From contig NZ_CP090366.1 of the NCBI RefSeq assembly GCF_021432085.1, forward strand, positions 3,658,001 to 3,722,000: 64,000 nucleotides of DNA. Direction: 5' to 3'. Below the pieces are notes generated by a model, which saw nothing but the letters and a program-made list of their open reading frames with translations, was not told the DNA's origin and did not search any database. How positions within the stretch are numbered: position 1 is the stretch's first letter; the number at the start of each line of letters is the position of its first letter. The position numbers and the translations under genes were made by a program. The DNA is from Stutzerimonas kunmingensis (GTDB taxonomy: Bacteria > Pseudomonadota > Gammaproteobacteria > Pseudomonadales > Pseudomonadaceae). This document shows positions 9,314 to 19,991 of this stretch, one piece after another.

Positions 9314-10161
9314 ATCACTCTAGATATCAATTTGGCTTATCAATGGTAGAGCTGCTTATCGCACTAGCGATCAGTAGCTTTCTAATCCTCGGTATTACGC
9401 AAGTCTATATCGACAACAAGCGTAACTATGTCTTCCAACAGAATCAGGCCGGAAACGTAGAAAATAGTCGTTTCGCCGCTTTAGTCATTAACGACTACCT
9501 AGGTAAGGCCGGTTATCGCCGTACGCCTTCAGCGCTGCTGGACATCGTTTTCCCCAGCCGCCCGGCTTCCGGTGGATGCCTTGCGTTCAATGCAGGACAT
9601 GCCGCGACCGGCCTGAATCCCAGTGAAGGTGTCGGCTTCTGTATTCGCTATCAGCCACAGACCGGCAACGAACTGGACTGTCAGGGCGCTGCTAGTGCTG
9701 TTACATACGATGAGGCCTTCCCTTCGTCCCCGCCTGATGCTGGTGACTTGACCGTTCTAGCGTTCAAGTACGAACCCAGCAGCGACGACCAGCTGCAAGA
9801 CGGCCGCCTATTGTGCAAAAGCCTCAACGCAACCAGCCCGCAGTACGGCGAGGTACTCCGCGGCATTGCGGACCTGCGTTTGGACTTCGGTGTAGGTAAG
9901 ACTGACATGCTCGAAAAGGAAGTCACCACCTTCATCCAGCAAGCAGATTGGACACCCGCCAGTGGAGCAATTCGTAGTGTGCGCTATGCCCTGCTACTCG
10001 CCAGCCGTGCAGGGCAACGCGACGGCGATGATTCGAAGGTTCTCGACGACTGGATGTTAGAGGCCTCAACGGAAGCGAAGGCCCGACTGGAAGAAGCAGA
10101 TAACAAGCGCATCTACCAGGTAGCAGGCGCCACGCAAACCATCAGGAATCTCATGCCATGA
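9310..10161 (+). CDS. pilW: minor pilin PilW
   Basis: A 283-aa prepilin. Leader MNHSRYQFG, mature start LSMVELLIALAISSFLILGITQVYIDNKRNYVF with Glu5. The length and the long globular domain fit PilW. Four Cys are seen (GGCLAF, GFCIRY, LDCQG, LLCKS). It begins with an ATGA overlap on the pilV stop and ends with another on pilX, so the whole set is translationally coupled. PilW joins FimU, PilV and PilX in the pilus-tip priming complex that presents PilY1. Confidence 0.9.
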   Translation: MNHSRYQFGLSMVELLIALAISSFLILGITQVYIDNKRNYVFQQNQAGNVENSRFAALVINDYLGKAGYRRTPSALLDIVFPSRPASGGCLAFNAGHAATGLNPSEGVGFCIRYQPQTGNELDCQGAASAVTYDEAFPSSPPDAGDLTVLAFKYEPSSDDQLQDGRLLCKSLNATSPQYGEVLRGIADLRLDFGVGKTDMLEKEVTTFIQQADWTPASGAIRSVRYALLLASRAGQRDGDDSKVLDDWMLEASTEAKARLEEADNKRIYQVAGATQTIRNLMP

Positions 10162-10775
10162 CGTTCAATTCCCGCAAATCTCAGAGCGGAGCGGTGCTCC
10201 TCGTTTCCCTCGTCATGCTACTGGTATTGACCGTGCTGGCCGTCAGCAGCATGCGCGGCGTGACGCTCGAGTCCCGCATTACGGCAAACCGCCAACACGA
10301 CATGAAAAGCCAGAACATTGCAGACGCGGCATTGCGCGAAGCTGAATTTCGTTTTTACGGTCCCGGCAATCTGGCCGACAAGCTTGAAGCCAAAGCAGCG
10401 AACTGTTTGGCGGCGAACACGCTGAAGACCAATGGAATCAACAGTCCCTGCCTGCTTGAAGTCAAGACGGATCGCCTGTTGGCATTCGTGGACCAGCCGC
10501 AAAAGGCCGGCGGGGATGATTTGCTAACCGCCTCGAACGTCTGGATGCCTTATCGCGGCACGGACCCTAAGGCCGATACCGACGCCAACGCCAACGCCAA
10601 CGCCCACTTCAACAGCATCCTGGCGGCTGAAACAGGTAATGCGGCCGTCAATGCCGAGTACGGCGGGCGCGGCGAGGGAAGCGGCACCTATTTCTATCTC
10701 AACAATGGCAAAACCGACGACGCCCTCTATCTGCAGTCGACCCACGCCAACATCTACCTTGGCCTTAACAATTGA
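10158..10775 (+). CDS. pilX: minor pilin PilX
   Basis: A 205-aa protein with a short N-terminus MTFNSRKSQSG followed by AVLLVSLVMLLVLTVLAVSSMRG. It lacks Glu5, as is usual for PilX/GspK-type tip pilins. The motif ANRQHDMKSQNIADAALREAE after the helix is typical of the PilX N-terminal family. Near residues 143-149 the hexamer GCCAAC repeats three times (10584-10604), giving DANANANAH, an in-frame tandem repeat that can change length without shifting the frame. It starts by ATGA overlap on pilW. Confidence 0.88.
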   Translation: MTFNSRKSQSGAVLLVSLVMLLVLTVLAVSSMRGVTLESRITANRQHDMKSQNIADAALREAEFRFYGPGNLADKLEAKAANCLAANTLKTNGINSPCLLEVKTDRLLAFVDQPQKAGGDDLLTASNVWMPYRGTDPKADTDANANANAHFNSILAAETGNAAVNAEYGGRGEGSGTYFYLNNGKTDDALYLQSTHANIYLGLNN

Positions 10776-10786
10776 GAGCCGACATC

Positions 10787-13700
10787 ATGCACCCTTTTCG
10801 CCTCTACTCCCACATCAAGACTCTCTCCTACGCTGCCTTTGGCATCATCTTGCTAAGCTCTGCAGATGCGTATGCCGCGGTATCTCAAAGTCCGCTCAGC
10901 CTGACCATTGGAGTTCCACCCAATATCATCCTGACTCTAGATGAGTCGGGCAGTATGTCTTGGGGCTACGTTCCAGACTCTGTTGAAAGCAGCGTAATCA
11001 GCGGCTCCTTCATTACACGCCTTTACGCAGCGAATGCATTCAACCCGATGTATTACACCCCTGGCACAAAGTACGTTATTCCACCTTTTTTCGATGAAAG
11101 CGGCAGCGAAGTCCAGCTCTCGACCTCGTTCACCAGTGCCCCCATCAATGGTTTCAGGCCGGGAGACGGGACGCTTGATCTGTCCAATTATTACCGCCCA
11201 ACGGGTAAAGAGTACCGCATGCCTAGCGGCACACATAATCGGCTCAACGGCCCGAGCAGCGACTTCCGCGTAACCATAGAGTTCACATCAAATACAACAA
11301 AAACAGAAACCAGCGCGGCGGGCATAAAGTTTGAAGTCACCCGCTCCGGAACTAGCAGCAATCGTAACTACACCTGCAAAATCCTTCAATCCGGTCCGGT
11401 TTTGAACGCTAGCGGCTTCTCCTGCACAAGAAACAGCAATGAATACACAGCCAGAACACCTGCCTACTACTACTCCTTTGACAACACCCTAGAAAACTGC
11501 AATAACTCAAACTCAAATACCAACTGCTACAAGCTCGTTTTTGTAGAAGAAGACGAAAAAGAAAATTTTGCTATTTGGTACTCTTTCTACAGAACCCGTG
11601 CCCTGGCGACTCTATCCGCCACCAGCATGGCATTCTCTCAACTATCACCCGCCGTTCGCCTAGGCTGGCAGGATCTTGCACGCTGCACAGAAATTAATGG
11701 CGGCACTACTTCGCTCTGTAAAGACAACAAATTCCGACAGTACGATGCCTTGCATAAGGGTCAATTCTACAGCTGGCTCAAAGATATATACTTCAATAGC
11801 GGAACGCCTCTTCCTGCAGCCATGAAAAGGGCTGGAGAGTTTTTCAAGGAAGATGTTGCCTGGCATAAATATCCCAACAGCCGCAATGCGTCCGACAGAA
11901 ACACTGACGACAACACCTATGCCTGCAGGGCGAGCTATCACATCCTGATGACTGACGGCATGTGGAACTCAACAACCAACAACCCCAGCTCATTCCGCCA
12001 TGATAATGCCAATTTCACCTTACCTGACGGCAAAAACTATACCAGCCAAAATCCCTACCGGGATGCTAAAGACAGCACGCTTGCCGACTTGGCAATGCAT
12101 TATTGGGCGACAGATCTAAAGCCAAATATGGATAACGAGCTCCCCTCCTATATTCCATTCAAAAGTGGCGACAGCGCCACAGACTACTGGGATCCGCGCA
12201 ACGACCCTGCTACTTGGCAACATATGACCAACTTCATTATGGGGCTTGGTCTCACCAGCACCCTGAACAGCGCAGGTATTCCTTGGTCAGGCAGCACCCA
12301 CCAAGGCACAGGCTATGAAGCTTTGGCAGCAGGAACCCAAGACTGGCCGGAAGCTTCTAGTGGCAGCAACAACAATGTCTACGACCTGTGGCACGCCGCA
12401 ATCAACTCACGGGGCGAGTTCTTCAGCGCTGACAGTCCTGAGTCCATGGTTCAAGCCTTCGATGACATCCTGTCCCGCATTGCTGATCGGAAATCCACAG
12501 CAGCCAAGCCTGCCATCAACTCCGGCCAGGTCAGTACTGATGAAAACAACAACGGCACCGTCAAGACCGTCTCTTATCAGACATCCTATGCCAGCGACGA
12601 TAATTGGTCTGGCGATGTAAAGCGCTTCGAAAAAGCCTGGAACGCCCAAAGCAACGCCTTTGAAACTTCCGAAATTTGGAGTGCCAAGAGTCAAGTACCC
12701 GGCTGGCAAAGCCGTAGCATCAAGATGGCCGGCAATACGAACAGCGGTTTGGTGGAATTCACCTGGAACAACGCCGGCTCTGCCAGTAATGCCGGCACGT
12801 TGGCAAATTTGCTTAGCCGCGACCCGGAGAATAGTAATTTACCGGACGCGAAGGGAGAGCAGCGCTTACAGTACCTTCGCGGCAACCGCGCTGGCGAAGG
12901 CTCAACCTTCCGTCAACGCAGCAGCGTCCTAGGCGACTTCTATTCATCTAGCCCTGCAGTGGTATCTGGGCCCCGCTACCTCGTTAACTTTAGCAATCGC
13001 TTGGAAGGCAACACCGCTTATTCGACGTTTGCAACCAATATCGCTGGGCGGACGCCTCGCGTATATGTGGGCGGTAATGACGGTATGCTTCATGGCTTTA
13101 ACGCGCTTACCGGCGTCGAGGAATTTGCCTTCGTCCCTAGCGCCGTGTTCGCCAAGCTCAACAAGCTGACCGGCGCCAATTACAGCCATGAGTTTTATGT
13201 CGATGGCAGCCCGGTCGTAGCAGACGTATTCAACGGTACAGAATGGCGCACGATCTTGGTCGGCACTTTGAAAGCCGGAGGCAAATCAATATTTGCGTTG
13301 GACATTACGACGCCCGGAAGCGAGAAACTTCTTTGGGAGTTCGACGACAGCAGCTTACCGGACGATGCCGCAGCGAAGATGGGCTACAGCTTCTCGCAAC
13401 CCACCATCGCACGCCTGCACACAGGCACCTGGGGCGTGGTGTTCGGCAACGGCTACGAAAGCACTAACAACACCAATGGCAAGGCGGCCCTGTTCATAGT
13501 AGATGCAATGGAGGGCACCCTCCTTACCAGTCTGGAAGTAGAGGGTGTGGATGGCGCTGCGAATGGTCTTTCGACCCCCAAACTTGCCGATTACAACGCT
13601 GACGGCGTGGCGGACTATGCCTATGCTGGAGACCTTCAGGGCAATCTCTGGCGTTTCGACCTGCTGCGTAACGGTCGTAGTGATACGGCGCCCTTCACCA

Positions 13701-14491
13701 CCGAAGATGATAGTGAAAATGCCATTGATGACTTCGAGGTGGCCTTTGGTGGCCAACCACTGTTCAGCGCCGTGGCAAACACCGGGACCGAAGGTCGTCA
13801 GCCCATTACATCAGCACCAAGCCTAGTGCTCCACCCTACTGGCTTCGGCTATCTGGTCGTATTCGGTACCGGCAAATTCTTCGAAACCGGCGACAAGGAA
13901 GGCGACAAGAGTTTCGCCCAAACGGTATATGGCATCTGGGACAAACAGACGCTGGGCGAGGAAGCAAGTGACCCGAATATCGCTCGCAGTAGCTTGCAGG
14001 AACAGACGATCACAACCCAAACCACCGTCGAGGCCAACGGCACCACGCGCCAAGGTCTCGTACTGAGCAATAACAACGTCAGCTGGCAGGGCAGCGACAC
14101 CCAGGCGGCACAAAACGGCTGGTTTGTGAACCTGCGCCAGAGCCAGGGGGAGATGGTGGTGGAAAACATGTCGCAGCTGGGCCGCACGATATTCTTCCAG
14201 TCGCTGATTCCGAATGACGACCCTTGCGGTGATGGCGCGAACAACTGGACCTACGCCATCAATCCCTTCACTGGCGGCAGAACCTCTCACAATGCCTTTG
14301 ACTACGTACCAACCACGGATATCGGTACGACCAATGTCTCAGCGGTTCGTCAGGATGGCGAGGGCGGGGGTACGCTTTCCCAGGATTCCGACGGGACATA
14401 CCAATACTGCACAGGTCAGGAGTGCATCAACGTCTACCCGGACCCCGCAAGCCTAGGCCGCCAAAGCTGGCGTCGTATCGAACAGGAATAA
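10787..14491 (+). CDS. pilY1: type IV pilus tip adhesin/mechanosensor PilY1
   Basis: About 1234 aa. A signal peptide ([19 protein letters not shown] to AYA, about residues 1-32) precedes a von Willebrand A-like N-terminal half with the MIDAS-like loop DESGSMSW (about residue 52). The C-terminal half is the PilY1 beta-propeller ([18 protein letters not shown], about 760). It carries a calcium-binding-type loop [18 protein letters not shown] near residue 935, the site linked in P. aeruginosa to pilus extension/retraction control. No RGD tripeptide is visible. I chose ATG 10787 with GAGAG upstream over TTG 10772. Parts of the N-terminal half (for example 11461-11520, about 38% GC by count) are much AT-richer than the surroundings. 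Confidence 0.92.
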   Translation: MHPFRLYSHIKTLSYAAFGIILLSSADAYAAVSQSPLSLTIGVPPNIILTLDESGSMSWGYVPDSVESSVISGSFITRLYAANAFNPMYYTPGTKYVIPPFFDESGSEVQLSTSFTSAPINGFRPGDGTLDLSNYYRPTGKEYRMPSGTHNRLNGPSSDFRVTIEFTSNTTKTETSAAGIKFEVTRSGTSSNRNYTCKILQSGPVLNASGFSCTRNSNEYTARTPAYYYSFDNTLENCNNSNSNTNCYKLVFVEEDEKENFAIWYSFYRTRALATLSATSMAFSQLSPAVRLGWQDLARCTEINGGTTSLCKDNKFRQYDALHKGQFYSWLKDIYFNSGTPLPAAMKRAGEFFKEDVAWHKYPNSRNASDRNTDDNTYACRASYHILMTDGMWNSTTNNPSSFRHDNANFTLPDGKNYTSQNPYRDAKDSTLADLAMHYWATDLKPNMDNELPSYIPFKSGDSATDYWDPRNDPATWQHMTNFIMGLGLTSTLNSAGIPWSGSTHQGTGYEALAAGTQDWPEASSGSNNNVYDLWHAAINSRGEFFSADSPESMVQAFDDILSRIADRKSTAAKPAINSGQVSTDENNNGTVKTVSYQTSYASDDNWSGDVKRFEKAWNAQSNAFETSEIWSAKSQVPGWQSRSIKMAGNTNSGLVEFTWNNAGSASNAGTLANLLSRDPENSNLPDAKGEQRLQYLRGNRAGEGSTFRQRSSVLGDFYSSSPAVVSGPRYLVNFSNRLEGNTAYSTFATNIAGRTPRVYVGGNDGMLHGFNALTGVEEFAFVPSAVFAKLNKLTGANYSHEFYVDGSPVVADVFNGTEWRTILVGTLKAGGKSIFALDITTPGSEKLLWEFDDSSLPDDAAAKMGYSFSQPTIARLHTGTWGVVFGNGYESTNNTNGKAALFIVDAMEGTLLTSLEVEGVDGAANGLSTPKLADYNADGVADYAYAGDLQGNLWRFDLLRNGRSDTAPFTTEDDSENAIDDFEVAFGGQPLFSAVANTGTEGRQPITSAPSLVLHPTGFGYLVVFGTGKFFETGDKEGDKSFAQTVYGIWDKQTLGEEASDPNIARSSLQEQTITTQTTVEANGTTRQGLVLSNNNVSWQGSDTQAAQNGWFVNLRQSQGEMVVENMSQLGRTIFFQSLIPNDDPCGDGANNWTYAINPFTGGRTSHNAFDYVPTTDIGTTNVSAVRQDGEGGGTLSQDSDGTYQYCTGQECINVYPDPASLGRQSWRRIEQE

Positions 14492-14522
14492 CGAGATGAA
14501 TCCAGTATTGACGGAGCAGTCC

Positions 14523-14963
14523 ATGAAGCGTACCGAGCGTGGTTTCACTCTGATTGAGCTCATGATCGTGGTCGCCATCATCGGTATCCTGGCAGCGATT
14601 GCCTATCCAAGCTATGACGAGTACGTCAAGCGCGGTAACCGCACCGAAGGCCAAGCCCTGCTGAGCGATGCATCCGCTCGGCAGGAGCGTTACTTCGGCC
14701 AGAACAATGCCTATATCACTTCAGACGCCGACATAGCAAAGCTTGGGTTGAAGAACGGTAATACCTCGGAAACTGGTAAGTACGAGCTAGCTGTAGAGGT
14801 CATCACTGACGGAGGAAGCCCTCCTCGGCCCATTGACGGCGGATATACGCTGACCGCAAAGCAAAAATTCGGCGACACCAAGTGCGGCAACCTAACCCTG
14901 AACGCCCTTGGCGCTAAAGACAGGACCGGCAGCGGGAAGACCGCTGCGGAGTGTTGGCGCTAA
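14523..14963 (+). CDS. pilE: minor pilin PilE
   Basis: A 146-aa prepilin. Leader MKRTERG, mature start [28 protein letters not shown] with Glu5. The C-terminal disulfide loop is formed by the Cys in DTKCGNLTL and AAECWR, as in type IVa pilins. I prefer ATG 14523 for a 7-residue leader; ATG 14496, with AGGA upstream, would add nine residues and cannot be ruled out. Last gene of the operon. In P. aeruginosa a small pilY2 lies between pilY1 and pilE; here only a few bases separate them, so pilY2 is absent. Confidence 0.9.
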   Translation: MKRTERGFTLIELMIVVAIIGILAAIAYPSYDEYVKRGNRTEGQALLSDASARQERYFGQNNAYITSDADIAKLGLKNGNTSETGKYELAVEVITDGGSPPRPIDGGYTLTAKQKFGDTKCGNLTLNALGAKDRTGSGKTAAECWR

Positions 14964-15008
14964 GCCTTCATCAGCAAGGCGCGCGGTCATTCAGCCGATA
15001 CAGAAAAC

Positions 15009-15033
15009 GGGGCCTGTCAAAGGCCCCATTTGT
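15009..15033 (+). terminator. terminator after pilE
   Basis: GGGGCCT-GTCAA-AGGCCCC gives a 7-bp GC stem followed by ATTTGTT. It lies 45 bases after the pilE stop and just before the convergent ispH end. The T-tract is imperfect. Confidence 0.6.
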
Positions 15034-15054
15034 TAGAAAATCGATGGAGCAAGT

Positions 15055-15999
15055 TCAGACAGCCTTGAGCCTCAACTCCTTCGGCATGGAGAACGTCACG
15101 TTCTCCGGTCGCCCTTCCAGCTCGTCCATGCCTGTGGCACCCCACTCTCGGAGCTGCTCGATCACCCCACGCACCAACACTTCGGGCGCTGAAGCGCCCG
15201 CGGTGATGCCGATGCGCTCGATGTTCTCGAACCATTCCCGCTTGAGGTCTTCGGCGCCGTCTATGAGATAGGCAGGTGTGCTCATGCGCTCCGCCAGCTC
15301 GCGCAGGCGGTTAGAGTTGGAGCTATTGGGGCTGCCCACCACAAGCACCACGTCGCATTCGTCAGCGAGCTGCTTCACCGCATCCTGGCGGTTCTGAGTG
15401 GCGTAGCAGATGTCATCCTTGCGCGGGCCGCCAATGCTTGGAAACTTGCTGCGCAATGCGTCGATGACACGACTGGTATCATCCATAGAGAGCGTGGTCT
15501 GGGTGACGAAGGCTAGCGCCTCGGGGTTACGTACCTGCAGCTTCGCGACGTCTTCCTCGTCCTCCACCAGGTAGATCGAACCGCCGTTACGCGAATCGTA
15601 TTGCCCCATGGTGCCTTCAACTTCCGGGTGGCCCTGATGCCCAATCAGGATACATTCGCGCCCATCACGGCTGTACTTGGCGACTTCCAGATGCACCTTG
15701 GTCACCAGCGGACAGGTGGCATCGAAGACCTTCAATCCGCGCTTCTCCGCTTCGAGCCGCACAGCCTGGGAAACGCCGTGGGCACTGAAGATGACGATTA
15801 CGTCGTCCGGCACCTGATCGAGCTCTTCGACAAAGATCGCCCCACGCGCACGCAGGTCTTCCACCACGAACTTGTTGTGCACCACTTCATGCCGTACATA
15901 GATCGGCGGGCCGAAGACTTCCAGAGCACGGTTGACGATTTCGATGGCGCGATCGACACCAGCGCAGAAGCCGCGGGGATTGGCGAGTTTGATTTGCAT
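15055..15999 (-). CDS. ispH: 4-hydroxy-3-methylbut-2-enyl diphosphate reductase
   Basis: A 314-aa iron-sulfur enzyme making IPP and DMAPP in the last step of the MEP isoprenoid pathway. The three cluster-ligand Cys are visible: C12 in GFCAGVDRA, about C96 in DATCPLV and about C197 in [10 protein letters not shown]. The acid catalyst Glu ([10 protein letters not shown]) and the SNSSNSNRL loop are also present. I start at ATG 15999 ([11 protein letters not shown]); five extra residues from 16014 are unlikely. Downstream of fkpB on the same strand, as in P. aeruginosa (lytB). Confidence 0.95.
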   Translation of the reverse strand: MQIKLANPRGFCAGVDRAIEIVNRALEVFGPPIYVRHEVVHNKFVVEDLRARGAIFVEELDQVPDDVIVIFSAHGVSQAVRLEAEKRGLKVFDATCPLVTKVHLEVAKYSRDGRECILIGHQGHPEVEGTMGQYDSRNGGSIYLVEDEEDVAKLQVRNPEALAFVTQTTLSMDDTSRVIDALRSKFPSIGGPRKDDICYATQNRQDAVKQLADECDVVLVVGSPNSSNSNRLRELAERMSTPAYLIDGAEDLKREWFENIERIGITAGASAPEVLVRGVIEQLREWGATGMDELEGRPENVTFSMPKELRLKAV

Positions 16000-16107
16000 G
16001 ATTGATCTCGGCACGCGGAAACTTGAAGACGAAGGAGTGTAACGCGATACAGGCTACAGCGCAGATAGCGCCCAAAGGCCAGCGGTATTCGCTGGCCTAC
16101 AGCCGAA

Positions 16108-16545
16108 CTAGGCGGGTTTGACGTCGATGATCTCGACTTCGAAGGTAAGGGTCTTGCCAGCCAATGGATGATTGAAATCGACGGTGACCTGACTATCGTC
16201 GAACGCCTTCACCACACCCGGCAGCTCGGTGCGCGCAGCATCCTGAAAACTGACCATCAGCCCTTCGGAAAGCTCCATTCCGGCGAACTGACTGCGTGGC
16301 ATGACCTGCACATTCTGCTGGTTGACCTGACCGAAGCCCTGCTCCGGCGCAATCTGCAGGGTGCGCTTGTCACCTGCCTTGAGTCCGTAGAGTTGCTGCT
16401 CGAAGCCTGGCAGCAGGTTGCCATCGCCCACCTTGAAGGTGGCTGGCTTCTTGTCGAACGTGCTGTCGACCAGCTCACCCGTTTCCAGGCCAAGCGCGAA
16501 ATGCAGGGTGACTTCCTTGTCCGGCCCAATGCGCTGTTCAGTCAT
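16108..16545 (-). CDS. fkpB: FKBP-type peptidyl-prolyl isomerase, SlpA/FkpB type
   Basis: A 145-aa cytoplasmic proline isomerase/chaperone of the SlyD-SlpA group. The FKBP domain is split by an insert-in-flap domain (about residues 65-125) with EQGFGQVNQQNVQVMPRSQF. The FKBP strand TLHFALGLETGELVDSTFD opens the protein. It lacks the His-rich metal tail of SlyD, so SlpA/FkpB is the better call. Its start overlaps the lspA end by eight bases, so both are coupled, a classical ileS-lspA-fkpB-ispH arrangement. Confidence 0.92.
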   Translation of the reverse strand: MTEQRIGPDKEVTLHFALGLETGELVDSTFDKKPATFKVGDGNLLPGFEQQLYGLKAGDKRTLQIAPEQGFGQVNQQNVQVMPRSQFAGMELSEGLMVSFQDAARTELPGVVKAFDDSQVTVDFNHPLAGKTLTFEVEIIDVKPA

Positions 16546-17041
16546 GTGCAGCTTCTCCGGTCTTGTTGCTCTTGAACATGTCCAGCGCCAGCATCACGGC
16601 ACCGACGGTGATGGCGCTATCGGCGATATTGAACGCGGGGAAGTACCAGCGGTTCTGCCAATGCACCAGGATGAAATCGACCACATGGCCCAGCACCACG
16701 CGGTCGTAGAGATTGCCAATCGCACCGCCCAGAACCAGCGCCAGCGCGACGGCCAGCCAGGTTTCGTTCGGTTTTAGACGCTTAAGCCAGACCACCAGCA
16801 CAGCGCTTACGCCAATCGCGATCACGGCAAACAGCCAGCGCTGCCAGCCACCGTGATCGGCGAGGAAGCTGAACGCCGCACCGGTGTTGTAAGCCAGCGT
16901 CCAGGCGAAGTAGCCGGGAACTACGTCGACCTTTTGATACAGGCTGAAATTGGCCTCGAAGTAGTGTTTTGTCGCCTGATCGAAGGCGATCACCAGCACA
17001 CTGAGCCAAAGCCAGGGGAGCCTGCCGAAACGTGCACTCAT
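16538..17041 (-). CDS. lspA: lipoprotein signal peptidase (signal peptidase II)
   Basis: A 167-aa inner-membrane aspartyl protease that removes signal peptides from prolipoproteins. Four membrane segments are seen, and the catalytic dyad sits in GHVVDFI (D122) and FNIADSAI (D141), both with the expected surrounding family motifs (GNLYDR before, then the second Asp). I start at ATG 17041 (MSARFGRLPWLWL); the extended frame to 17137 runs through a dispersed repeat and has no signal. Located between ileS and fkpB. Confidence 0.94.
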   Translation of the reverse strand: MSARFGRLPWLWLSVLVIAFDQATKHYFEANFSLYQKVDVVPGYFAWTLAYNTGAAFSFLADHGGWQRWLFAVIAIGVSAVLVVWLKRLKPNETWLAVALALVLGGAIGNLYDRVVLGHVVDFILVHWQNRWYFPAFNIADSAITVGAVMLALDMFKSNKTGEAAHD

Positions 17042-17073
17042 ACCGTAGCCTCCGCTAGCACACCGCGCGGCAA

Positions 17074-17143
17074 GGTGGTGGTGGTCCTTTCCCCACCGAA
17101 ACGGAAGGCCACGTCGTAATGGGGGGCTGAAGCCCACCCTACG
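17074..17143. repeat. dispersed REP-like element, copy 1
   Basis: The gap between ileS and lspA contains GGTGGTGG, then CCCCACC, then GCTGAAGCCCACCCTACG (17126-17143). The same 18-mer, with the same order of flanking motifs, recurs at 61995-62012 in the amide cluster. The layout suggests one family of intergenic repeats able to fold into hairpins. Confidence 0.6.
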
Positions 17144-17158
17144 GCAGTAAGCACAGAG

Positions 17159-19990
17159 TCACGCATAGTGGCGAACCTCACCACCACCTTCGATGTTCTC
17201 GATGCAGCGCCCGCAGATTTCCGGATGCTCGGCATGAGCACCAACATCTGGAAGGTGATGCCAGCAACGCCCGCACTTGCTGTGCTCGGTCTTCTTGACC
17301 ACCAGCTTGAGGCCGACCAATTCGCTCTCCACGGCTTCGGCTGGCGCCTGGGTCAGTGGTGCGATATCGACAGCAGAGGTGATCAGTACGAAGCGCAGCT
17401 CGTTGCCGAGCTTGGCCAACTCTGCAACCAGGGCATCTTCGGCATACAGCGTGACTTCCGCCTGCAGGTTGCCGCCAATGGTCTTGGCCGCACGCTGGTT
17501 TTCCAGCTCCTTGTTCACCGCGGTCTTGACTGCCATGACCTTGTCCCAGAAGGCGCGATCAAGCTCGGTGCCTTGCGGCAGTTCGGTCAGGCCGGTGTAC
17601 CAGGTGTTGAGCATCACCGACTCGTTACGCTCACCCGGCAGGTACTGCCAGATTTCCTCGGCGGTGAAGGCCAGGATCGGCGCGATCCAGCGCACCAGCG
17701 CCTCGGCGATGTGATACAGCGCGGTCTGGCAGGAGCGACGCGGCAGGCTGTCCGCACCGGTGGTGTACTGGCGGTCCTTGATGATGTCCAGATAGAAGCC
17801 GCCCAGCTCCTGCACGCAGAAGTTGTGCACCTTCTGGTAGACGTTCCAGAAGCGATAGGTGGTGTAGGCCTCCTCGATCTCCTGCTGCAGCAGCAGTGCG
17901 CGGTCGATGGCCCAGCGGTCCAGGGCGATCAGCTGATCATTCGGCACCATGTGCTGCGCGGGATCGAAGCCGTCGAGATTCGAGAGCAGGAAGCGTGCGG
18001 TGTTGCGGATACGACGGTAGGCATCGGCGCTGCGCTGCAGGATCTGCTTGGATACCGCCATCTCGCCGGAATAGTCGGTGGCCGAGACCCACAGACGCAG
18101 GATGTCGGCGCCCATGCTGTCGGTGATTTCCTGCGGCGCGATGACGTTGCCGAGGGACTTGGACATCTTGCGGCCGTTCTCATCCACGGTGAAACCGTGG
18201 GTCAGCAGGCCCTTGTACGGCGCATGACCGTCGATGGCCGCGCCGGTCAGCAGCGATGAATGGAACCATCCGCGATGCTGGTCGGAGCCCTCCAGATAGA
18301 GATCGGCACGCGGGCCGCTTTCGTGACCCATGGGGTGCGAGCCGCGCATCACATGCCAGTGGGTGGTGCCGGAATCGAACCAGACATCGAGGGTGTCGGT
18401 GATCTTCTCATACTGCGCCGCTTCGTCGCCGAGCAACTCGGCTGCGTCGAGCTTCGACCAGGCCTCGATACCGCCCTGCTCCACACGCTGCGCCACGGCT
18501 TCCATCAGCTCGACGGTACGCGGGTGCAGCTCGCCGCTTTCCTTGTGCAGGAAGAACGGAATCGGCACACCCCAGGTGCGCTGACGCGAGATACACCAGT
18601 CTGGGCGCCCGGCGATCATGCCGTGCAGGCGCGCCTGACCCCAGGCCGGGACGAATTCGGTCTGCTCGATGGCATCCAGCGCACGGCGGCGCAGCGAGCT
18701 GCCGTCATGGGCAACCTTGTCCATGCCGACAAACCACTGCGCCGTGGCGCGGTAGATCAGCGGGGTCTTGTGCCGCCAGCAGTGCATGTAGCTGTGCTGG
18801 ATCGACTCGTGCTTGAGCAGCGCGCCAACCTCGGCGAGCTTCTCGACGATGGCCGGGTTGGCCTTCCAGATGAACTGGCCGCCGAAGAACGGCAGATCCG
18901 ATACGTAGACGCCGTTGCTCTGCACCGGGCCGAGAATATCGTCATTCTCCATGCCGTAGTGCTTGCAGGAGCGGAAGTCGTCCTCGCCGTATGCGGGCGC
19001 CGAATGGACGATACCGGTACCGGCACCGGTTTCCACGTAGTCGGCCAGATAGACCGGAGCGAAGCGCTCGTAGAACGGATGACGGAAGCGGATCAGCTCC
19101 AGCGCTTTGCCTTCGCAACGGGCGATGATTTCACCAGCCAGGCCGTAGCGCTGCAGACAGGACTCCACCAGCTCCTCGGCCAGCACCAGCAGACGCTCGC
19201 CGGTGTCGACCAGCGCATAGACGAACTCGGGATGCACGTTCAGCGCCTGGTTGGCCGGAATGGTCCAGGGCGTGGTGGTCCAGATCACGATGCTGGCGGG
19301 CTTGGCCAAATTGGGCAGACCGAACGCGGCAGCCAGCTTGTCGGCATCCTCGACCGCGAAGGCGACGTCGATGGCATCGGATTTCTTGTCCTGATATTCG
19401 GCTTCCGCCTCGGCCAACGCCGAACCGCAGTCGAAGCACCAATTCACCGGCTTCAGGCCTTTGAAGACGAAGCCACCTTCGACCAGCTTGGCCAAGGCGC
19501 GGATCTCACCAGCCTCGTTGGCGAAGTCCATGGTCTTGTATGGGTTGTCCCAGTCGCCCAGGACGCCGAGGCGGATGAAGTCGGCTTTCTGCCCTTCGAT
19601 CTGTTCGGCCGCGTAGGCACGGCAGCGCTCGCGGGTCAGATCGGCCGGCTGGTTCTTGCCGAAGGTGGTCTCGACCTTGTGCTCGATCGGCAGACCGTGG
19701 CAATCCCAGCCCGGCACATAAGGCGCGTCGAAGCCGGCCAGGGTGCGCGAGCGGACGATCATGTCCTTGATCACCTTGTTCACCGCGTGACCAATGTGAA
19801 TATTGCCGTTGGCATACGGCGGGCCATCGTGCAGGACGAACTTCGGGCGACCTTCGCCGATCTGCCGCAGCTTCCGGTACAGGTCAATGCTGTTCCAGCG
19901 CTGCAGAATCTCCGGCTCGCGCTGTGGCAGACCGGCCTTCATCGGAAATGCCGTGGACGGCAGATTGAGGGTCGCTTTGTAATCGGTCAT
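17159..19990 (-). CDS. ileS: isoleucyl-tRNA synthetase
   Basis: A 943-aa class I aminoacyl-tRNA synthetase, the usual bacterial length. The HIGH motif is at residues 65-68 ([13 protein letters not shown]) and KMSKS at 608-612. The large editing (CP1) domain lies between, with [18 protein letters not shown]-terminal zinc site has four Cys (C906, C909, C926, C929). The ATG at 19990 follows the ribF stop at 19992 directly, giving the ribF-ileS-lspA-fkpB-ispH chain. Intact core motifs argue for the normal mupirocin-sensitive IleS type. Confidence 0.96.
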   Translation of the reverse strand: MTDYKATLNLPSTAFPMKAGLPQREPEILQRWNSIDLYRKLRQIGEGRPKFVLHDGPPYANGNIHIGHAVNKVIKDMIVRSRTLAGFDAPYVPGWDCHGLPIEHKVETTFGKNQPADLTRERCRAYAAEQIEGQKADFIRLGVLGDWDNPYKTMDFANEAGEIRALAKLVEGGFVFKGLKPVNWCFDCGSALAEAEAEYQDKKSDAIDVAFAVEDADKLAAAFGLPNLAKPASIVIWTTTPWTIPANQALNVHPEFVYALVDTGERLLVLAEELVESCLQRYGLAGEIIARCEGKALELIRFRHPFYERFAPVYLADYVETGAGTGIVHSAPAYGEDDFRSCKHYGMENDDILGPVQSNGVYVSDLPFFGGQFIWKANPAIVEKLAEVGALLKHESIQHSYMHCWRHKTPLIYRATAQWFVGMDKVAHDGSSLRRRALDAIEQTEFVPAWGQARLHGMIAGRPDWCISRQRTWGVPIPFFLHKESGELHPRTVELMEAVAQRVEQGGIEAWSKLDAAELLGDEAAQYEKITDTLDVWFDSGTTHWHVMRGSHPMGHESGPRADLYLEGSDQHRGWFHSSLLTGAAIDGHAPYKGLLTHGFTVDENGRKMSKSLGNVIAPQEITDSMGADILRLWVSATDYSGEMAVSKQILQRSADAYRRIRNTARFLLSNLDGFDPAQHMVPNDQLIALDRWAIDRALLLQQEIEEAYTTYRFWNVYQKVHNFCVQELGGFYLDIIKDRQYTTGADSLPRRSCQTALYHIAEALVRWIAPILAFTAEEIWQYLPGERNESVMLNTWYTGLTELPQGTELDRAFWDKVMAVKTAVNKELENQRAAKTIGGNLQAEVTLYAEDALVAELAKLGNELRFVLITSAVDIAPLTQAPAEAVESELVGLKLVVKKTEHSKCGRCWHHLPDVGAHAEHPEICGRCIENIEGGGEVRHYA

Positions 19991-19991
19991 T

